Of a DNA stretch of 64,000 nt, positions 1-9,566 are shown one piece after another. Where the stretch lies: assembly GCA_964414815.1 (NCBI GenBank), contig CAYPXY010000004.1:124001-188000 (forward strand), read 5' to 3'. The position numbers and the translations under genes were made by a program. The notes under the pieces are model-generated. The model saw only the letters and a program-made list of their open reading frames with translations. It ran no database searches and had not been told where the DNA came from. The stretch comes from Mariniblastus sp964414815 (GTDB taxonomy: Bacteria > Planctomycetota > Planctomycetia > Pirellulales > Pirellulaceae). The stretch's first letter is position 1. Each line of letters starts with the position of its first letter.

Positions 1-115
1 TGCACTGGGCACCTTGCTCTTCAAGTGTCTTGCCGATATGCCACGCGATACTTTTCTTGTTGGCAACACCAAAAATGACGATCGTTTTTCCGCTCAACTG
101 GAGAAAATCAGACAT
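1..115 (-). CDS. fabI: Enoyl-[acyl-carrier-protein] reductase, FabI type (5' part only)
   Basis: Leftward gene that starts with ATG at 113-115 and runs off the left edge, so only about 38 N-terminal residues are visible. They include GKTIVIFGVANKKSIAWHIG, the FabI form of the short-chain dehydrogenase nucleotide-binding start, in which the usual TGxxxGIG is replaced by a GVAN-x2-SIA pattern. FabI reduces trans-2-enoyl-ACP with NAD(P)H, the last step of each fatty-acid elongation cycle, in the cytoplasm. The start lies 5 bases after the stop of the FabZ-like gene, so the two are almost certainly one transcript and act on successive intermediates. A related SDR reductase specialised for a secondary fatty-acid product cannot be excluded without the rest of the protein. 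Confidence 0.8.
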   Translation of the reverse strand, partial: MSDFLQLSGKTIVIFGVANKKSIAWHIGKTLEEQGAQC

Positions 116-120
116 CCGTT

Positions 121-567
121 CTACTCTCCTGGTTCCGCGAGCGTGCAAGCGAACGACAAACGGACAGCCTGCTTTCCACTGACCTTGGCTTGGCCCGTCA
201 AAAAGAACGCATTCGAAACCACTTCGTCCAAGGTTACTGAAATCTCGATCATATCGCCTGGACGCACCATGTTTTTGAATTTGACGTCATTCATTCGCGT
301 CAGCACGGGAACGCCGCTGGCCGACGAAACGCGTTGCGACAGCAGAACGGCACCGGCTTGAGCCACACATTCACACAAAATAACACCGGGCACAATTGGG
401 AAATCAGGATAATGGCCCTGAAAAAAATACTCTTCCGCACGAAACGTTTTTCGGCAGACGATGTTCGATTCATCCTGACTGACGATATCGTCAATCAGCA
501 GCATCGGGGGGCGGTGAGGAATTGCGTTGGTGATCGACGGATCAGGTTCTGGAGTGGCAGGCTTCAT
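121..567 (-). CDS. fabZ: 3-hydroxyacyl-ACP dehydratase, FabZ family
   Basis: A 148-residue hot-dog-fold protein, the normal size for FabZ. It has the N-terminal RPPMLLIDDIV segment and the active-site stretch GHYPDFPIVPGVILCE, with His52 and Glu66 as the expected catalytic pair. The reaction is dehydration of 3-hydroxyacyl-ACP to trans-2-enoyl-ACP, the substrate of the FabI-type reductase encoded 5 bases downstream. Upstream, 15 bases separate it from a CrtI-like FAD oxidoreductase, suggesting a three-gene leftward operon. The oxidoreductase partner hints that this may be a dedicated lipid pathway rather than the housekeeping fatty-acid cycle; that is inference. Confidence 0.9.
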   Translation of the reverse strand: MKPATPEPDPSITNAIPHRPPMLLIDDIVSQDESNIVCRKTFRAEEYFFQGHYPDFPIVPGVILCECVAQAGAVLLSQRVSSASGVPVLTRMNDVKFKNMVRPGDMIEISVTLDEVVSNAFFLTGQAKVSGKQAVRLSFACTLAEPGE

Positions 568-582
568 TGAAACGGATTTTGG

Positions 583-2022
<1,440 letters not shown>

Positions 2023-2068
2023 ATTGCCGCAACATATCGGATTCGGCGCGAAAACTCAATGGTTGAGG

Positions 2069-2091
2069 TGGGATAGGCGTCCACGCCTGCC
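2069..2091 (+). repeat. Short dispersed repeat, family C, copy 1
   Basis: GTGGGATAGGCGTC followed by a short inverted arm CCACGCCTG. The same unit occurs in opposite orientation at 3536-3557. GGCGTC and its partner arm can form a small hairpin. It lies just upstream of the CrtI-like gene start, in the space before tRNA-Cys. Confidence 0.5.
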
Positions 2092-2265
2092 GAAAGATTT
2101 TTCTCTTTGATCTAATGCCACACACAAAATAAACGGCCACGAATTGCCGATATGGTAGGGTAGACGTGGTTCAATACCCCACCTTGACCAGCCAATATCG
2201 TTTGGCTAGTTTATTGGCTGGGCAGAATGGGCGATTTTTAACGCCCGTTCTTCGTTCATTATCAC

Positions 2266-2337
2266 GGCGTCGTAGCCAAGTGGCTAAGGCAGCGGATTGC
2301 AAATCCGCCATCGTGGGTTCGACTCCCACCGACGCCT
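2266..2337 (+). tRNA. tRNA-Cys (GCA)
   Basis: A complete cloverleaf can be drawn: acceptor GGCGTCG (2266-2272) pairs with CGACGCC (2330-2336), discriminator T at 2337; anticodon stem GCGGA/TCCGC around loop TTGCAAA with anticodon GCA at 2299-2301; T-arm GTGGG/CCCAC with loop TTCGACT. The 3' CCA is not encoded. A 6-bp hairpin lies shortly downstream. Confidence 0.95.
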
Positions 2338-2347
2338 CTTTTCTTCT

Positions 2348-2364
2348 GCCGCGTTTTTCGCGGC
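2348..2364 (+). terminator. Small hairpin after tRNA-Cys, possible terminator
   Basis: GCCGCG (2348-2353) and CGCGGC (2359-2364) form a 6-bp GC stem with a five-T loop. There is no long U tract after it, only TTCT, so termination is a guess based on position. Confidence 0.3.
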
Positions 2365-2438
2365 TTCTGAGGTCAGCCCGAAAAGGCGAAATAGCCAAGA
2401 CACCTGAAAGTACCCAGCGGCGTGCTTTCAGTTTTGCC

Positions 2439-2813
2439 CTATTCAATAAACCCTTGATCTCGCAATAAATCTCGAAACCCTAGTGCGATATGATCGGAAG
2501 TTGCAGCCCCAATGTGGATGCGTCTCAAAATTTCCTCAGAAATTTTTTCTTCCAAAATAATGCTGCCGCTCGCAAGTAATCGGTCGAGCTCTTTGTCGGG
2601 GCGAGTTTTGGCATACTGGAAGGCAATATATGACTTGTGAATAATGAATGGATGATCTCCAGCATTCAAAACGCAAGACGGATCATGAAACTTGCCCTCT
2701 CGCAAAGTTGTGGCAGTCACAATCAAGAGTTTTTCGGGGACTTGTGTCGGATCCGAAACGATGATGTTGAGATGTTGACCGACTCCGCCACGAAAACAAT
2801 CCCTTATTTCCAT
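2439..2813 (-). CDS. Putative toxin partner of the Panacea-type antitoxin
   Basis: A 124-residue protein without a signal peptide or membrane segment. The pattern of a short strand (QHLNIIVSDPT), a second strand (LLIVTATT), a central FHDPSCVLNAGDHPFI and a C-terminal helix resembles small PemK/MazF-like beta-barrel proteins, but I cannot assign a family with certainty. Its ATG is one base after the stop codon of the DUF4065-type protein, so the two are translationally coupled. Panacea-domain antitoxins are known to neutralise many unrelated small toxins encoded next to them, so the context is the main argument. What it attacks is unknown. An alternative is an accessory protein of unknown role. 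Confidence 0.5.
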   Translation of the reverse strand: MEIRDCFRGGVGQHLNIIVSDPTQVPEKLLIVTATTLREGKFHDPSCVLNAGDHPFIIHKSYIAFQYAKTRPDKELDRLLASGSIILEEKISEEILRRIHIGAATSDHIALGFRDLLRDQGFIE

Positions 2814-2814
2814 T

Positions 2815-3372
2815 CTAATGATCCAACAGCGAATCCAATGTGATCGAATCAGCCATGAGAGATTCCAGATGATCTAGATCGTCAGTTCGTCCAACCGCTT
2901 CAATCATCGCCGAATACTTGATCACGCGTGAAGTGTTTGCCGTTGGGTCAGGATAGGCTCGTTTCCATTCTGGAAATTTGTGGGTCTCGGCGACCAAATC
3001 CCAAGTTCCGACGTTTCGGTATCTGTCGTGTACTTCCTTCAGTTTTCGAATCTCGAATCTCGACAAAGAAGATATCTCAGGAAATTCAGTGAGATGGATC
3101 GAGTACTCGTGCGTCGTAAAGTACTTTCGCCAAGTCGTAGCCAGGGAATCTTCTCCCTTAATCAAGTCAAGCAGACGGCTGTGCAACGGCCCATGTTTCA
3201 TTGCGACGATTCGACTGCCTAAAAGTGGAGCGTCCGACTCCGCCAATACCTCCCGATCAACAATGTACATCAATTTCAATAGACGCATATACTCCATGCA
3301 TCTATGTTCAGTTTCACCCAGAAGGATGCTTGCCGCAGCCATTGCTTTGTCAAGATTGAAGGGAATTCGCAT
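2815..3372 (-). CDS. Panacea (DUF4065 / SocA-like) antitoxin-type protein
   Basis: A 185-residue cytoplasmic protein. Residues about 5-75 show the DUF4065/SocA pattern: AAASILLGE, a helix with MRLLKLMYIVDREVLAE, then GSRIVAMKHGPLHSRLLDLI, the characteristic KHGP-x-HS segment. This domain occurs in phage GepA-like proteins, in the ClpXP adaptor SocA and as a general antitoxin domain (Panacea). It is the first gene of a leftward pair; the following 124-residue gene starts one base after its TAG. A TATAAT box lies about 20 bases upstream. Role inferred: antitoxin, possibly autoregulating. It could also be part of a phage-defence unit. Confidence 0.7.
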   Translation of the reverse strand: MRIPFNLDKAMAAASILLGETEHRCMEYMRLLKLMYIVDREVLAESDAPLLGSRIVAMKHGPLHSRLLDLIKGEDSLATTWRKYFTTHEYSIHLTEFPEISSLSRFEIRKLKEVHDRYRNVGTWDLVAETHKFPEWKRAYPDPTANTSRVIKYSAMIEAVGRTDDLDHLESLMADSITLDSLLDH

Positions 3373-3390
3373 ATTTGTCTCTCCAGTCCA

Positions 3391-3396
3391 ATTATA
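3391..3396 (-). promoter_or_regulatory. Candidate -10 box for the Panacea pair
   Basis: On the minus strand TATAAT is found 18 bases before the ATG at 3372, followed by GGAGAG as a plausible ribosome site. I see no good -35 hexamer at the right spacing; a CAACTGTTG palindrome lies immediately upstream and could be an operator. Confidence 0.3.
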
Positions 3397-3535
3397 GCAA
3401 CCAACTGTTGATTAGACACTATCTGTTTTCTTCGTGTACCTGTTGTTTTCGACTTTTACTTTGCCTTACGTTTACTTACGGTTCATGGTTGCGCTGATTG
3501 GAGTGTAGAGCGGAAAATCTGTCAGGGCTTGCTGA

Positions 3536-3557
3536 CAGGCGGAGACGCCTATCCCAC
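3536..3557 (-). repeat. Short dispersed repeat, family C, copy 2
   Basis: Reverse-strand copy of the unit at 2069-2091: on the minus strand it reads GTGGGATAGGCGTCTCCGCC followed by TG. The flanks extend the likeness a little (CTGTCAGCAAGCC next to it). It sits in the roughly 200-base gap between the Panacea gene start and the ElbB-like gene end, in which no gene was seen. Confidence 0.5.
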
Positions 3558-3571
3558 GAGGACATCCCGTT

Positions 3572-4258
3572 TCAAACCAGCTTCTTGATCGCGGTTACTG
3601 CATCGAGAATATTTTTTCGAAGCGTCGGCAAGTCGGTTTCCATCATGTAGCAGGGTGCAGTAACAATCTTGTTTACTTCATCGACGGCAATTTCATCGCG
3701 TTTGCGGTAGACTGCCTTCGCGCCGGCAACTGATAAACCCGATGAGAATCCGGCGATATCGTACGGCGAGGGCTGTTCGTCCGTTCCCAACGTCATCTCA
3801 GGAGCCACACCGGTATCCTGAAGTGCTTTTGCGATCACAACGGGACTGACACACAGCCCTGCGATCGGTTTTCTTTCGGAATGCAGTTCCTGCAATAGTC
3901 GCTTGACTTGAGGAAGAATCTCGCCATCGGGTCCGTCAAACGCCCAAGTCGTCAGGTTGCACGCGCTGCCGAAGCCTCCCGGAATGACCAAGGCGTCGAT
4001 GTCGTCTCCACGGACGGTTGAGACGTCCTTGATGTTTCCCCGGGCGATCCGAGCGGCCTCAACGAGCATATTGCGCGTCTCATTGACGGCTTCTCCGGTC
4101 AGATGGTTGGTGACGTGGTGTTGAGGCTGATCAACGCCAATGCACACCGCCTCTCCACCGATCTCGGCAATCGCCAGCAGTGCTAAAACCGATTCATGAA
4201 TTTCGGCGCCATCGCTGACACCACAACCTGACAGTAGCAATCCAACTCGTAGGGGCAT
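3572..4258 (-). CDS. elbB: ElbB/ES1-like glyoxalase of the DJ-1/PfpI superfamily
   Basis: A DJ-1/PfpI-fold protein of about 228 residues, matching the ElbB size. Diagnostic stretches are VGLLLSGCGVSDGAEIHE, DQPQHHVTNHLTGE, ALVIPGGFGSACNLTTWAF, and the nucleophile elbow AGLCVSP with Cys138 (counting from the upstream TTG). E. coli ElbB has glyoxalase III activity on small aldehydes; a link to isoprenoid synthesis has been suggested from genetics. I prefer the ATG at 4258 over the TTG at 4264 because it is a standard start two codons on. It stands alone, facing the divergent hydrolase gene across about 220 bases. Confidence 0.85.
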   Translation of the reverse strand: MPLRVGLLLSGCGVSDGAEIHESVLALLAIAEIGGEAVCIGVDQPQHHVTNHLTGEAVNETRNMLVEAARIARGNIKDVSTVRGDDIDALVIPGGFGSACNLTTWAFDGPDGEILPQVKRLLQELHSERKPIAGLCVSPVVIAKALQDTGVAPEMTLGTDEQPSPYDIAGFSSGLSVAGAKAVYRKRDEIAVDEVNKIVTAPCYMMETDLPTLRKNILDAVTAIKKLV

Positions 4259-4483
4259 GATCAAACTGAATTTTATCCTGAACAGTTACAATTTTGTCAA
4301 CTCGAACCACTATCATGCCATCGGAGGGAAGAATCGTCCAGTAGCCGGATCGCCTCAAGGCAGTTTGTCTGTAAAATGAAACCCGTCATACTGGAACCGG
4401 GTATCACTTTGATTCCTGCCCCTTGGCGATCATTTTGGCTGTAACCGCCCAACCACCCAACATTTCGTTTTGAGGAATCTCGA

Positions 4484-6235
4484 ATGCGACACACGTCTTT
4501 GATTATCGTTGCAACACTGATCGCCAGTTGGTCAACTGGATTTGAAGTGGCCGCCCCGGCGTCGGCTCAGCAAATCATTCCTCTTGATGGCAGCCGCCAG
4601 TTGTACGGCGCAATGGAGGCTGGTGAACGCCAGTTTCGATTCCTGATTGAGGTGAAACCAGATGGAACCGCAGAACTGAAAAGCCTCGATGAGAACAACA
4701 TTTTGTCGCCGCTGGACGATTTTGAATGCGACGCCGCCCATCTCAAATTCAGGATCAAAGCGACCCAAGCCGAATATGCGGGAACCAAAACCGGCGACAC
4801 CTACACGGGAACCTGGAGCCAGAATCGTACCCAAGTTGAATTGAACTTTACCGAGTCAAAATCAGTGCCGGAGGATCAACCCTCCGAAATATGGGTTGGA
4901 GAACTGAATGCAGGTCCGCAAAAACTTCAAGTGCAGTTCCGTGGCTACCAGCAAGCCGACGGCACGACTCGATATTTTTTCGACAGCCTCACGCAAAAAG
5001 CCGGTGGCTTTATTGGTCGTGGAACCCGGGATGGCAATCGCCTGCAGCTAGAGTTTCCGGCACTCGGAGCAAAATACACGGGCGAGATCGATGCCGATGG
5101 CCAACAGATCAAGGGAAAATTTACTCAAGGCGTGGATTTCAACCTGGATCTGACGCGGAGTGAAACACTTCAAAATGGCAAGCCAAATCATCGTCCCCAA
5201 ACGCCGCAGCCGCCTTTTCCATACGAGGCTCGAGAAGTCAAGTTCCCTTCGGAGGGCGGAGCCATTGAGCTTGCCGGGACACTAACGTTTCCTTCCGGCG
5301 GCGGAACATTTCCGCTGGCAATCATGATTTCAGGATCGGGGCCTCAGGATCGAGATGAAACCATTTTTGAGCATAAGCCGTTTCTGGTTATTGCCGATCA
5401 CCTGACGCGACATGGAATTGCGGTCTTGCGATACGATGATCGGGGTGTGGGGCAGTCGCAAGGTGACTTTGCGGCTTCAACGTCCCGCGACTTTGCCAAC
5501 GATGCCGCTTCGGCCGTAAAATACGCCAAGACACTACCCGAAATTGACTCGTCGAAAATCGGATTGATCGGACATAGTGAAGGCGGAATCGTCGGGCCGA
5601 TGGTTGCGGCTGAGGATCCGGAGGTTGCATTCGTCGTGATGTTGGCAGGGCCGTCCGTCAATGGAGAAAAGATATTGTTTTCACAGGTCCGGCTCATTGG
5701 CCAAGGTAATGGAATGACCGAAGACAAGCTTCAAATACTCGGCAAAGCGCAGGAACTGACCTTCGAAACCATTCGGCAGATGAAACCTGACGAGAAACTG
5801 GTCGATACGCTGAGCGATAAAACCCAAGCGATTTTCGACGAGCTGAAATCGCAATTTCCCGAGGTGGCGGACGATGAGAAAAATTCTCAAACTTGGATTG
5901 TATCAAATCTAACAGAGATGAACCGCCCCTGGTTCCGGTTCTTTGCCGTGCATGAACCGGCTCCCGTGCTGGAAAAGGTGACGTGTCCCGTTCTGGCGCT
6001 CAACGGAGAACGCGATCTTCAAGTCGATCCGAAGCTAAATCTGCCAGGCATCGAAGCCGCATTGAAAAAAGGAGGGAATTCGGATTTTCAGGTGGTTGAG
6101 CTTCCGGGAATGAACCATCTGTTTCAGTCGTGTGATACTGGTGCGATTTCCAGGTACGTCGAAATCGAAGAAACCATTGCGCCTGCGGTATTGGAGTTGA
6201 TGACGGAATGGATTGGGCAACGAATGTCGAAGTAG
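4484..6235 (+). CDS. Secreted alpha/beta hydrolase (serine hydrolase/peptidase S9-S33-like)
   Basis: A 583-residue protein. Residues 1-28 are a signal peptide ending in ASAQ. A beta-rich N-terminal region (about 30-240) with repeated GTYTGTWS-like strands precedes an alpha/beta hydrolase domain (about 250-580). The latter has an oxyanion segment ISGSGPQDRDE, a RYDDRGVGQS strand-turn, the nucleophile elbow GHSEGG with Ser365, a late acid region NGERDLQVDP and a His in PGMNHLFQ. Proteins with this order are usually annotated as serine aminopeptidases or esterases; the substrate is unknown. It ends 6 bases from the convergent membrane-protein gene. Confidence 0.8.
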   Translation: MRHTSLIIVATLIASWSTGFEVAAPASAQQIIPLDGSRQLYGAMEAGERQFRFLIEVKPDGTAELKSLDENNILSPLDDFECDAAHLKFRIKATQAEYAGTKTGDTYTGTWSQNRTQVELNFTESKSVPEDQPSEIWVGELNAGPQKLQVQFRGYQQADGTTRYFFDSLTQKAGGFIGRGTRDGNRLQLEFPALGAKYTGEIDADGQQIKGKFTQGVDFNLDLTRSETLQNGKPNHRPQTPQPPFPYEAREVKFPSEGGAIELAGTLTFPSGGGTFPLAIMISGSGPQDRDETIFEHKPFLVIADHLTRHGIAVLRYDDRGVGQSQGDFAASTSRDFANDAASAVKYAKTLPEIDSSKIGLIGHSEGGIVGPMVAAEDPEVAFVVMLAGPSVNGEKILFSQVRLIGQGNGMTEDKLQILGKAQELTFETIRQMKPDEKLVDTLSDKTQAIFDELKSQFPEVADDEKNSQTWIVSNLTEMNRPWFRFFAVHEPAPVLEKVTCPVLALNGERDLQVDPKLNLPGIEAALKKGGNSDFQVVELPGMNHLFQSCDTGAISRYVEIEETIAPAVLELMTEWIGQRMSK

Positions 6236-6241
6236 GCGGGA

Positions 6242-7033
6242 TCACTCGTCGCCAATAGGCCGCATGCTCATGGCGCCACTAGCGCGTATTTCGACTTGAT
6301 ACACTTGGCCTTCTTCGCCGACCAGATAATTTGCCTGTCCGTGGCTGGCGCGAATACCAAGCTCTTTCTGCAGACGAGGATTGTTGCTGACCCGCCAGAA
6401 ATCATTCCAAATTTTCGTTTCGAATGTCGTTTGACGATCCGATTTGTAGATTCCTGGCGAAATGTCGGTTTGTGTATCGAGCCGTTTGGCTTCAGCCGGT
6501 TTTTCGAGTTCGCCAAAAATGGACTTGAACACAAACAGCGATGCCGCTCGCAATTCATCCGCCTGCTCCACATAGGCGTCGTCAAACGTAACCACCCAAC
6601 CATCGACATAGATCCGATCTCCGAGAATCGTGAAGTCACGTGGGCTTCCAACGATATTGCCTTGGTGGTCTACCTCTGAAAAACGGACTTCCATGTAGGG
6701 GTAATTTTCGGCGTTGAGTCCTTTTTCCATGACTTCAATCCTTGCGATCCGCTGGTCGACTTTCAACAGCTTCAGCGACGTCTCCAGACGCTCCTTGAGC
6801 TTGGTCAGCACATCATTTTCCTTCTGGACGGTCGCCAGTTCCGCCTTCTGCTCTTCCAACTGGATCTTGATCGCTTCGAGGTCGGCAATGGCCTGACGGG
6901 CTTCATAACCCGGACGGATGTAATGATCGTATCCCATCCAGCCACCGTATCCCACGGCGCCCGTCACCCCTAGCAACAACATCGTGCGGACGGCACTGTT
7001 GATGGTTTTGACATTGCTCATCATATCAGCCAT
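6242..7033 (-). CDS. Coiled-coil membrane protein of unknown function
   Basis: A 263-residue protein not matched to a named family. A single hydrophobic segment (about residues 17-35, MLLLGVTGAVGYGGWMGY) is followed by a charged heptad-like stretch (about 43-95) rich in Glu, Lys and Leu, which should form a coiled coil. The rest (about 97-263) is probably a soluble extracytoplasmic beta-rich domain, with VDGWVVTFDDAYVE and TKIWNDFWRVSNNPRLQKELG. The topology, membrane anchor plus coiled coil plus outer domain, suggests an envelope role. It follows rpoN on the same strand after a gap of about 57 bases and may be cotranscribed. Confidence 0.6.
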   Translation of the reverse strand: MADMMSNVKTINSAVRTMLLLGVTGAVGYGGWMGYDHYIRPGYEARQAIADLEAIKIQLEEQKAELATVQKENDVLTKLKERLETSLKLLKVDQRIARIEVMEKGLNAENYPYMEVRFSEVDHQGNIVGSPRDFTILGDRIYVDGWVVTFDDAYVEQADELRAASLFVFKSIFGELEKPAEAKRLDTQTDISPGIYKSDRQTTFETKIWNDFWRVSNNPRLQKELGIRASHGQANYLVGEEGQVYQVEIRASGAMSMRPIGDE

Positions 7034-7090
7034 AGTTTTCCCTTGACGGAACGGGGTTTGTCTGGAAATCGATGTTTGGAACGACTAAGT

Positions 7091-8581
7091 TTACTTGGTC
7101 CAGTCGCGTCGTTCCCTTGAGCTTGGGATTTCAAGCTTCTCTCGGTACTTGGTGACCGTACGGCGGGCGACCGTGAAACCTTGTAACTGCAACCGCTGCT
7201 TGATCTCGTCGTCGCTGAGCGGCTTGGATTTATCTTCATGGTCGATCAGCTTCTGCAATTCGTTGCGAATTTTTTCCCAAGTCACATCTTCGCCATCCTG
7301 AGTCGTCGTCCCTTGGGCAAAGAACATTCGCAGCGGATAAATACCGCGGTGCGTTTCCATATACTTTTCATCGACCGCGCGGCTGACCGTGGTAATGTGA
7401 ACGCCGACCACGTCCGCAATTTGTTCCATCTTGAGCGGCTTGAGAAACTCAGGCCCGTGGTCGAAGAACTCACGTTGGTAATTGACGACGGCCTGAGCGA
7501 CTTTAATCAGCGTGTTTCGTCGCTGCTCAATGGATTCGATCAGCCACTGAGCGGCGGTGATTTTACGTTTGATGAATTCACGTTCTTCGGGTGTCACCTG
7601 ACCATTGGCAAGACGCTGGCGATGGAAATTGCTGATCGTCAAACCACGGCTCGGACCTTCATCCATTTTTACCACGTAGCTACCTTCCTCATTGATCTCC
7701 AGCCACATATCCGGCGTAACCGTTGGAACAATGCTCTCGGCAAAATGACTGCCAGGCTTGGGATCGAGCCGCCGCAGTTCCTCCCATGCTTCTTGAATTT
7801 CCTCGATCGACATGCCGGTGGTTTTCTGGATATGGGGCAGTCGGTTATGACTCAAATCATCGAGATGATGCAGAATCAAGGCTCGCACATGGTCGAGATG
7901 GGGTGTATCGGGATCGAGTTGCAGCAGTAAACACTCGCTTAGATTTTGGGCCCCCACGCCACGAGGATCCAGTTGCTGCACATAGGCCAACGCATTTTCC
8001 GCCAGTTCGAGGTCCTCGTCCGTTGCGTCCGGCGGCAGTAAATCTCGCAGCGACATATTGAGCCGAGCACCGTCGGCCGGTGAGAGCGATGAAATAATTC
8101 GCTCACACATCGTCAGCAGTTTTTCATCCAGATCCATCTCGTGCAACTGGGCCATCAGGTAATCCTGGAGCGTCTCGTTGCGGTTAACGACATTGGACAT
8201 CAGGTCGTGCTGTCGATCGGAATCCTCTTCGATTCGGTTAGACGAAGGCCGAGTACCGCTGTCAAAAAATTCCGGGATCTCTTTGTCGAGATTGAGCAGG
8301 CGTTCAAAATCGTCTTCGCCGCCGGTTGATTCTTCAATGATCAACTCTTTTTGATCGACATCTTTGGATTGCCGTTCTTCTTCGCGGGCTTCCGCACTGG
8401 CTTCGTCACCGGCGTCTTCTTCGACTTCGCGTTCGAGAACTGGATTCTCGGCCAATTCACGCTCGATTTTGGCTTCAAGCTCCGCTTGGCCCAACTGCAG
8501 GACTTCCATCGACTGGATCATCCGCGGCGCCATCGTCTGGCTTTGTTTGAGCGATAAATTTTGTCCAAATGTGATCTTCAT
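7091..8581 (-). CDS. rpoN: RNA polymerase sigma-54 factor
   Basis: A 496-residue sigma-54. Region I at the N-terminus is glutamine- and leucine-rich (LSLKQSQTMAPRMIQSMEVL) and binds bacterial enhancer-binding proteins; an acidic linker (about 50-115) is region II; the core-binding and HTH regions follow, ending in the RpoN box ARRTVTKYRE that recognises the -24 element. The protein directs polymerase to -24/-12 promoters that need an ATPase activator. The gene begins 8 bases beyond the stop of recR, so it is at the end of the dnaX-ybaB-recR block. No enhancer-binding activator is encoded in this window. Confidence 0.97.
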   Translation of the reverse strand: MKITFGQNLSLKQSQTMAPRMIQSMEVLQLGQAELEAKIERELAENPVLEREVEEDAGDEASAEAREEERQSKDVDQKELIIEESTGGEDDFERLLNLDKEIPEFFDSGTRPSSNRIEEDSDRQHDLMSNVVNRNETLQDYLMAQLHEMDLDEKLLTMCERIISSLSPADGARLNMSLRDLLPPDATDEDLELAENALAYVQQLDPRGVGAQNLSECLLLQLDPDTPHLDHVRALILHHLDDLSHNRLPHIQKTTGMSIEEIQEAWEELRRLDPKPGSHFAESIVPTVTPDMWLEINEEGSYVVKMDEGPSRGLTISNFHRQRLANGQVTPEEREFIKRKITAAQWLIESIEQRRNTLIKVAQAVVNYQREFFDHGPEFLKPLKMEQIADVVGVHITTVSRAVDEKYMETHRGIYPLRMFFAQGTTTQDGEDVTWEKIRNELQKLIDHEDKSKPLSDDEIKQRLQLQGFTVARRTVTKYREKLEIPSSRERRDWTK

Positions 8582-8589
8582 ATCCAGCT

Positions 8590-9189
8590 CTAAAAGGGTT
8601 GGCGACCAACCAGTGCGTCGGCCAAAATCTCTTTATTAGTATATTCCAAATGGCTGCCGGTCGTGATGCCTCGTGCCAGCCGGGTAATCTGGACATCAAA
8701 GGAACTCAACAAATTTGAAATATACAGAGCCGTACCATCACCTTCGACAGTTGGGTTGGTGGCCATGATGATCTCTTTGAAATTTCCCTTCGCGATCCGG
8801 TCCGCCAGTTGATCGAGTGTCAACTGATCGGGGCCGATATTGTCCAGCGGTGCAATCCGGCCGAGCAAAACGTGATACAGCCCTCGATAGGTTCCTGCTT
8901 GTTCGAGTGCCATCAAATCACGAGCCTGTTCCACGACACACAAGGTTGACGATTCCCGCCCTGGATCGCGACAGATTGAACAAGCTTCGCTTTCAGCCAA
9001 ATTATAGCATATTTTGCAGTAGCGGACGTTTTCCTTGACCAATCGGATGGCATCGGCCAGTTCCATGGCTTCTGCGACCGGAACCCGTAACAAATGATAC
9101 GCCAGCCGTTCAGCGGATTTTCGGCCAATTCCCGGAAGCCGTGAAAGCTGATCGATCAGACGCGTAACGGACTCGGAAAGGCTGCTCAT
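8590..9189 (-). CDS. recR: Recombination mediator RecR
   Basis: A 199-residue protein, standard RecR length. It has the N-terminal helix-hairpin-helix region (LPGIGRKSAERLAYHLL), a Cys4 zinc motif (CKICYNLAESEACSIC), a TOPRIM domain (LCVVEQARDLMALEQ) and the conserved C-terminal ALVGR. RecR with RecF/RecO loads RecA on gapped DNA in the cytoplasm. It lies 6 bases after ybaB and is part of the classic dnaX-ybaB-recR operon. Confidence 0.97.
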   Translation of the reverse strand: MSSLSESVTRLIDQLSRLPGIGRKSAERLAYHLLRVPVAEAMELADAIRLVKENVRYCKICYNLAESEACSICRDPGRESSTLCVVEQARDLMALEQAGTYRGLYHVLLGRIAPLDNIGPDQLTLDQLADRIAKGNFKEIIMATNPTVEGDGTALYISNLLSSFDVQITRLARGITTGSHLEYTNKEILADALVGRQPF

Positions 9190-9195
9190 GGGTGC

Positions 9196-9561
9196 TTAAT
9201 CATTCCCCAGAAAGCTCTTCAGCATCCCATCCATGTTTTCCGGAAGCGGCAGATCGCCCGTGACACTTTGCATGGCTTCCATGTGGAGCTGTTTGGATTT
9301 GCCGATGGCATCATTGATCGCAGCCGGCAACAAGTCTCGCACCATTTCCCATTCAGATTTTTCTTCGAGCAACGGATCAATATAGACATCGAGTGCCGCG
9401 CCGAGTCCGTTCACGGTCACTTTGACGAGACCGCCACCTGCTTCGCCTGTGACTTGGCGGGTTTTAAGTTCCTCCATCGCCGCTTGCATTTTTGGCCCAA
9501 TCGTTTGAGCTTGTTTGAGTAGCGAGGCCATCTGGCCGATTTGTCCGAAACCTTTGAACAT
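9196..9561 (-). CDS. ybaB: YbaB/EbfC nucleoid-associated protein
   Basis: A 121-residue protein with the YbaB/EbfC signature: N-terminal MFKGFGQIGQMASLLKQAQ, a central VTGEAGGGLVKVTVNGLG and a C-terminal helix ending before LPLPENMDG. Such dimers bind DNA with little sequence preference and help organise the nucleoid. The gene sits between dnaX (stop codon 5 bases upstream) and recR (6 bases), the position it has in most bacteria. Confidence 0.95.
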   Translation of the reverse strand: MFKGFGQIGQMASLLKQAQTIGPKMQAAMEELKTRQVTGEAGGGLVKVTVNGLGAALDVYIDPLLEEKSEWEMVRDLLPAAINDAIGKSKQLHMEAMQSVTGDLPLPENMDGMLKSFLGND

Positions 9562-9566
9562 AGTTT

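Noticed and set aside
2171..2446. Minus-strand reading frame of about 91 codons across tRNA-Cys
   Set aside because: It is antisense to the tRNA and yields VGVEPTMADLQSAALATWL, a well-known product of translating tRNA antisense.
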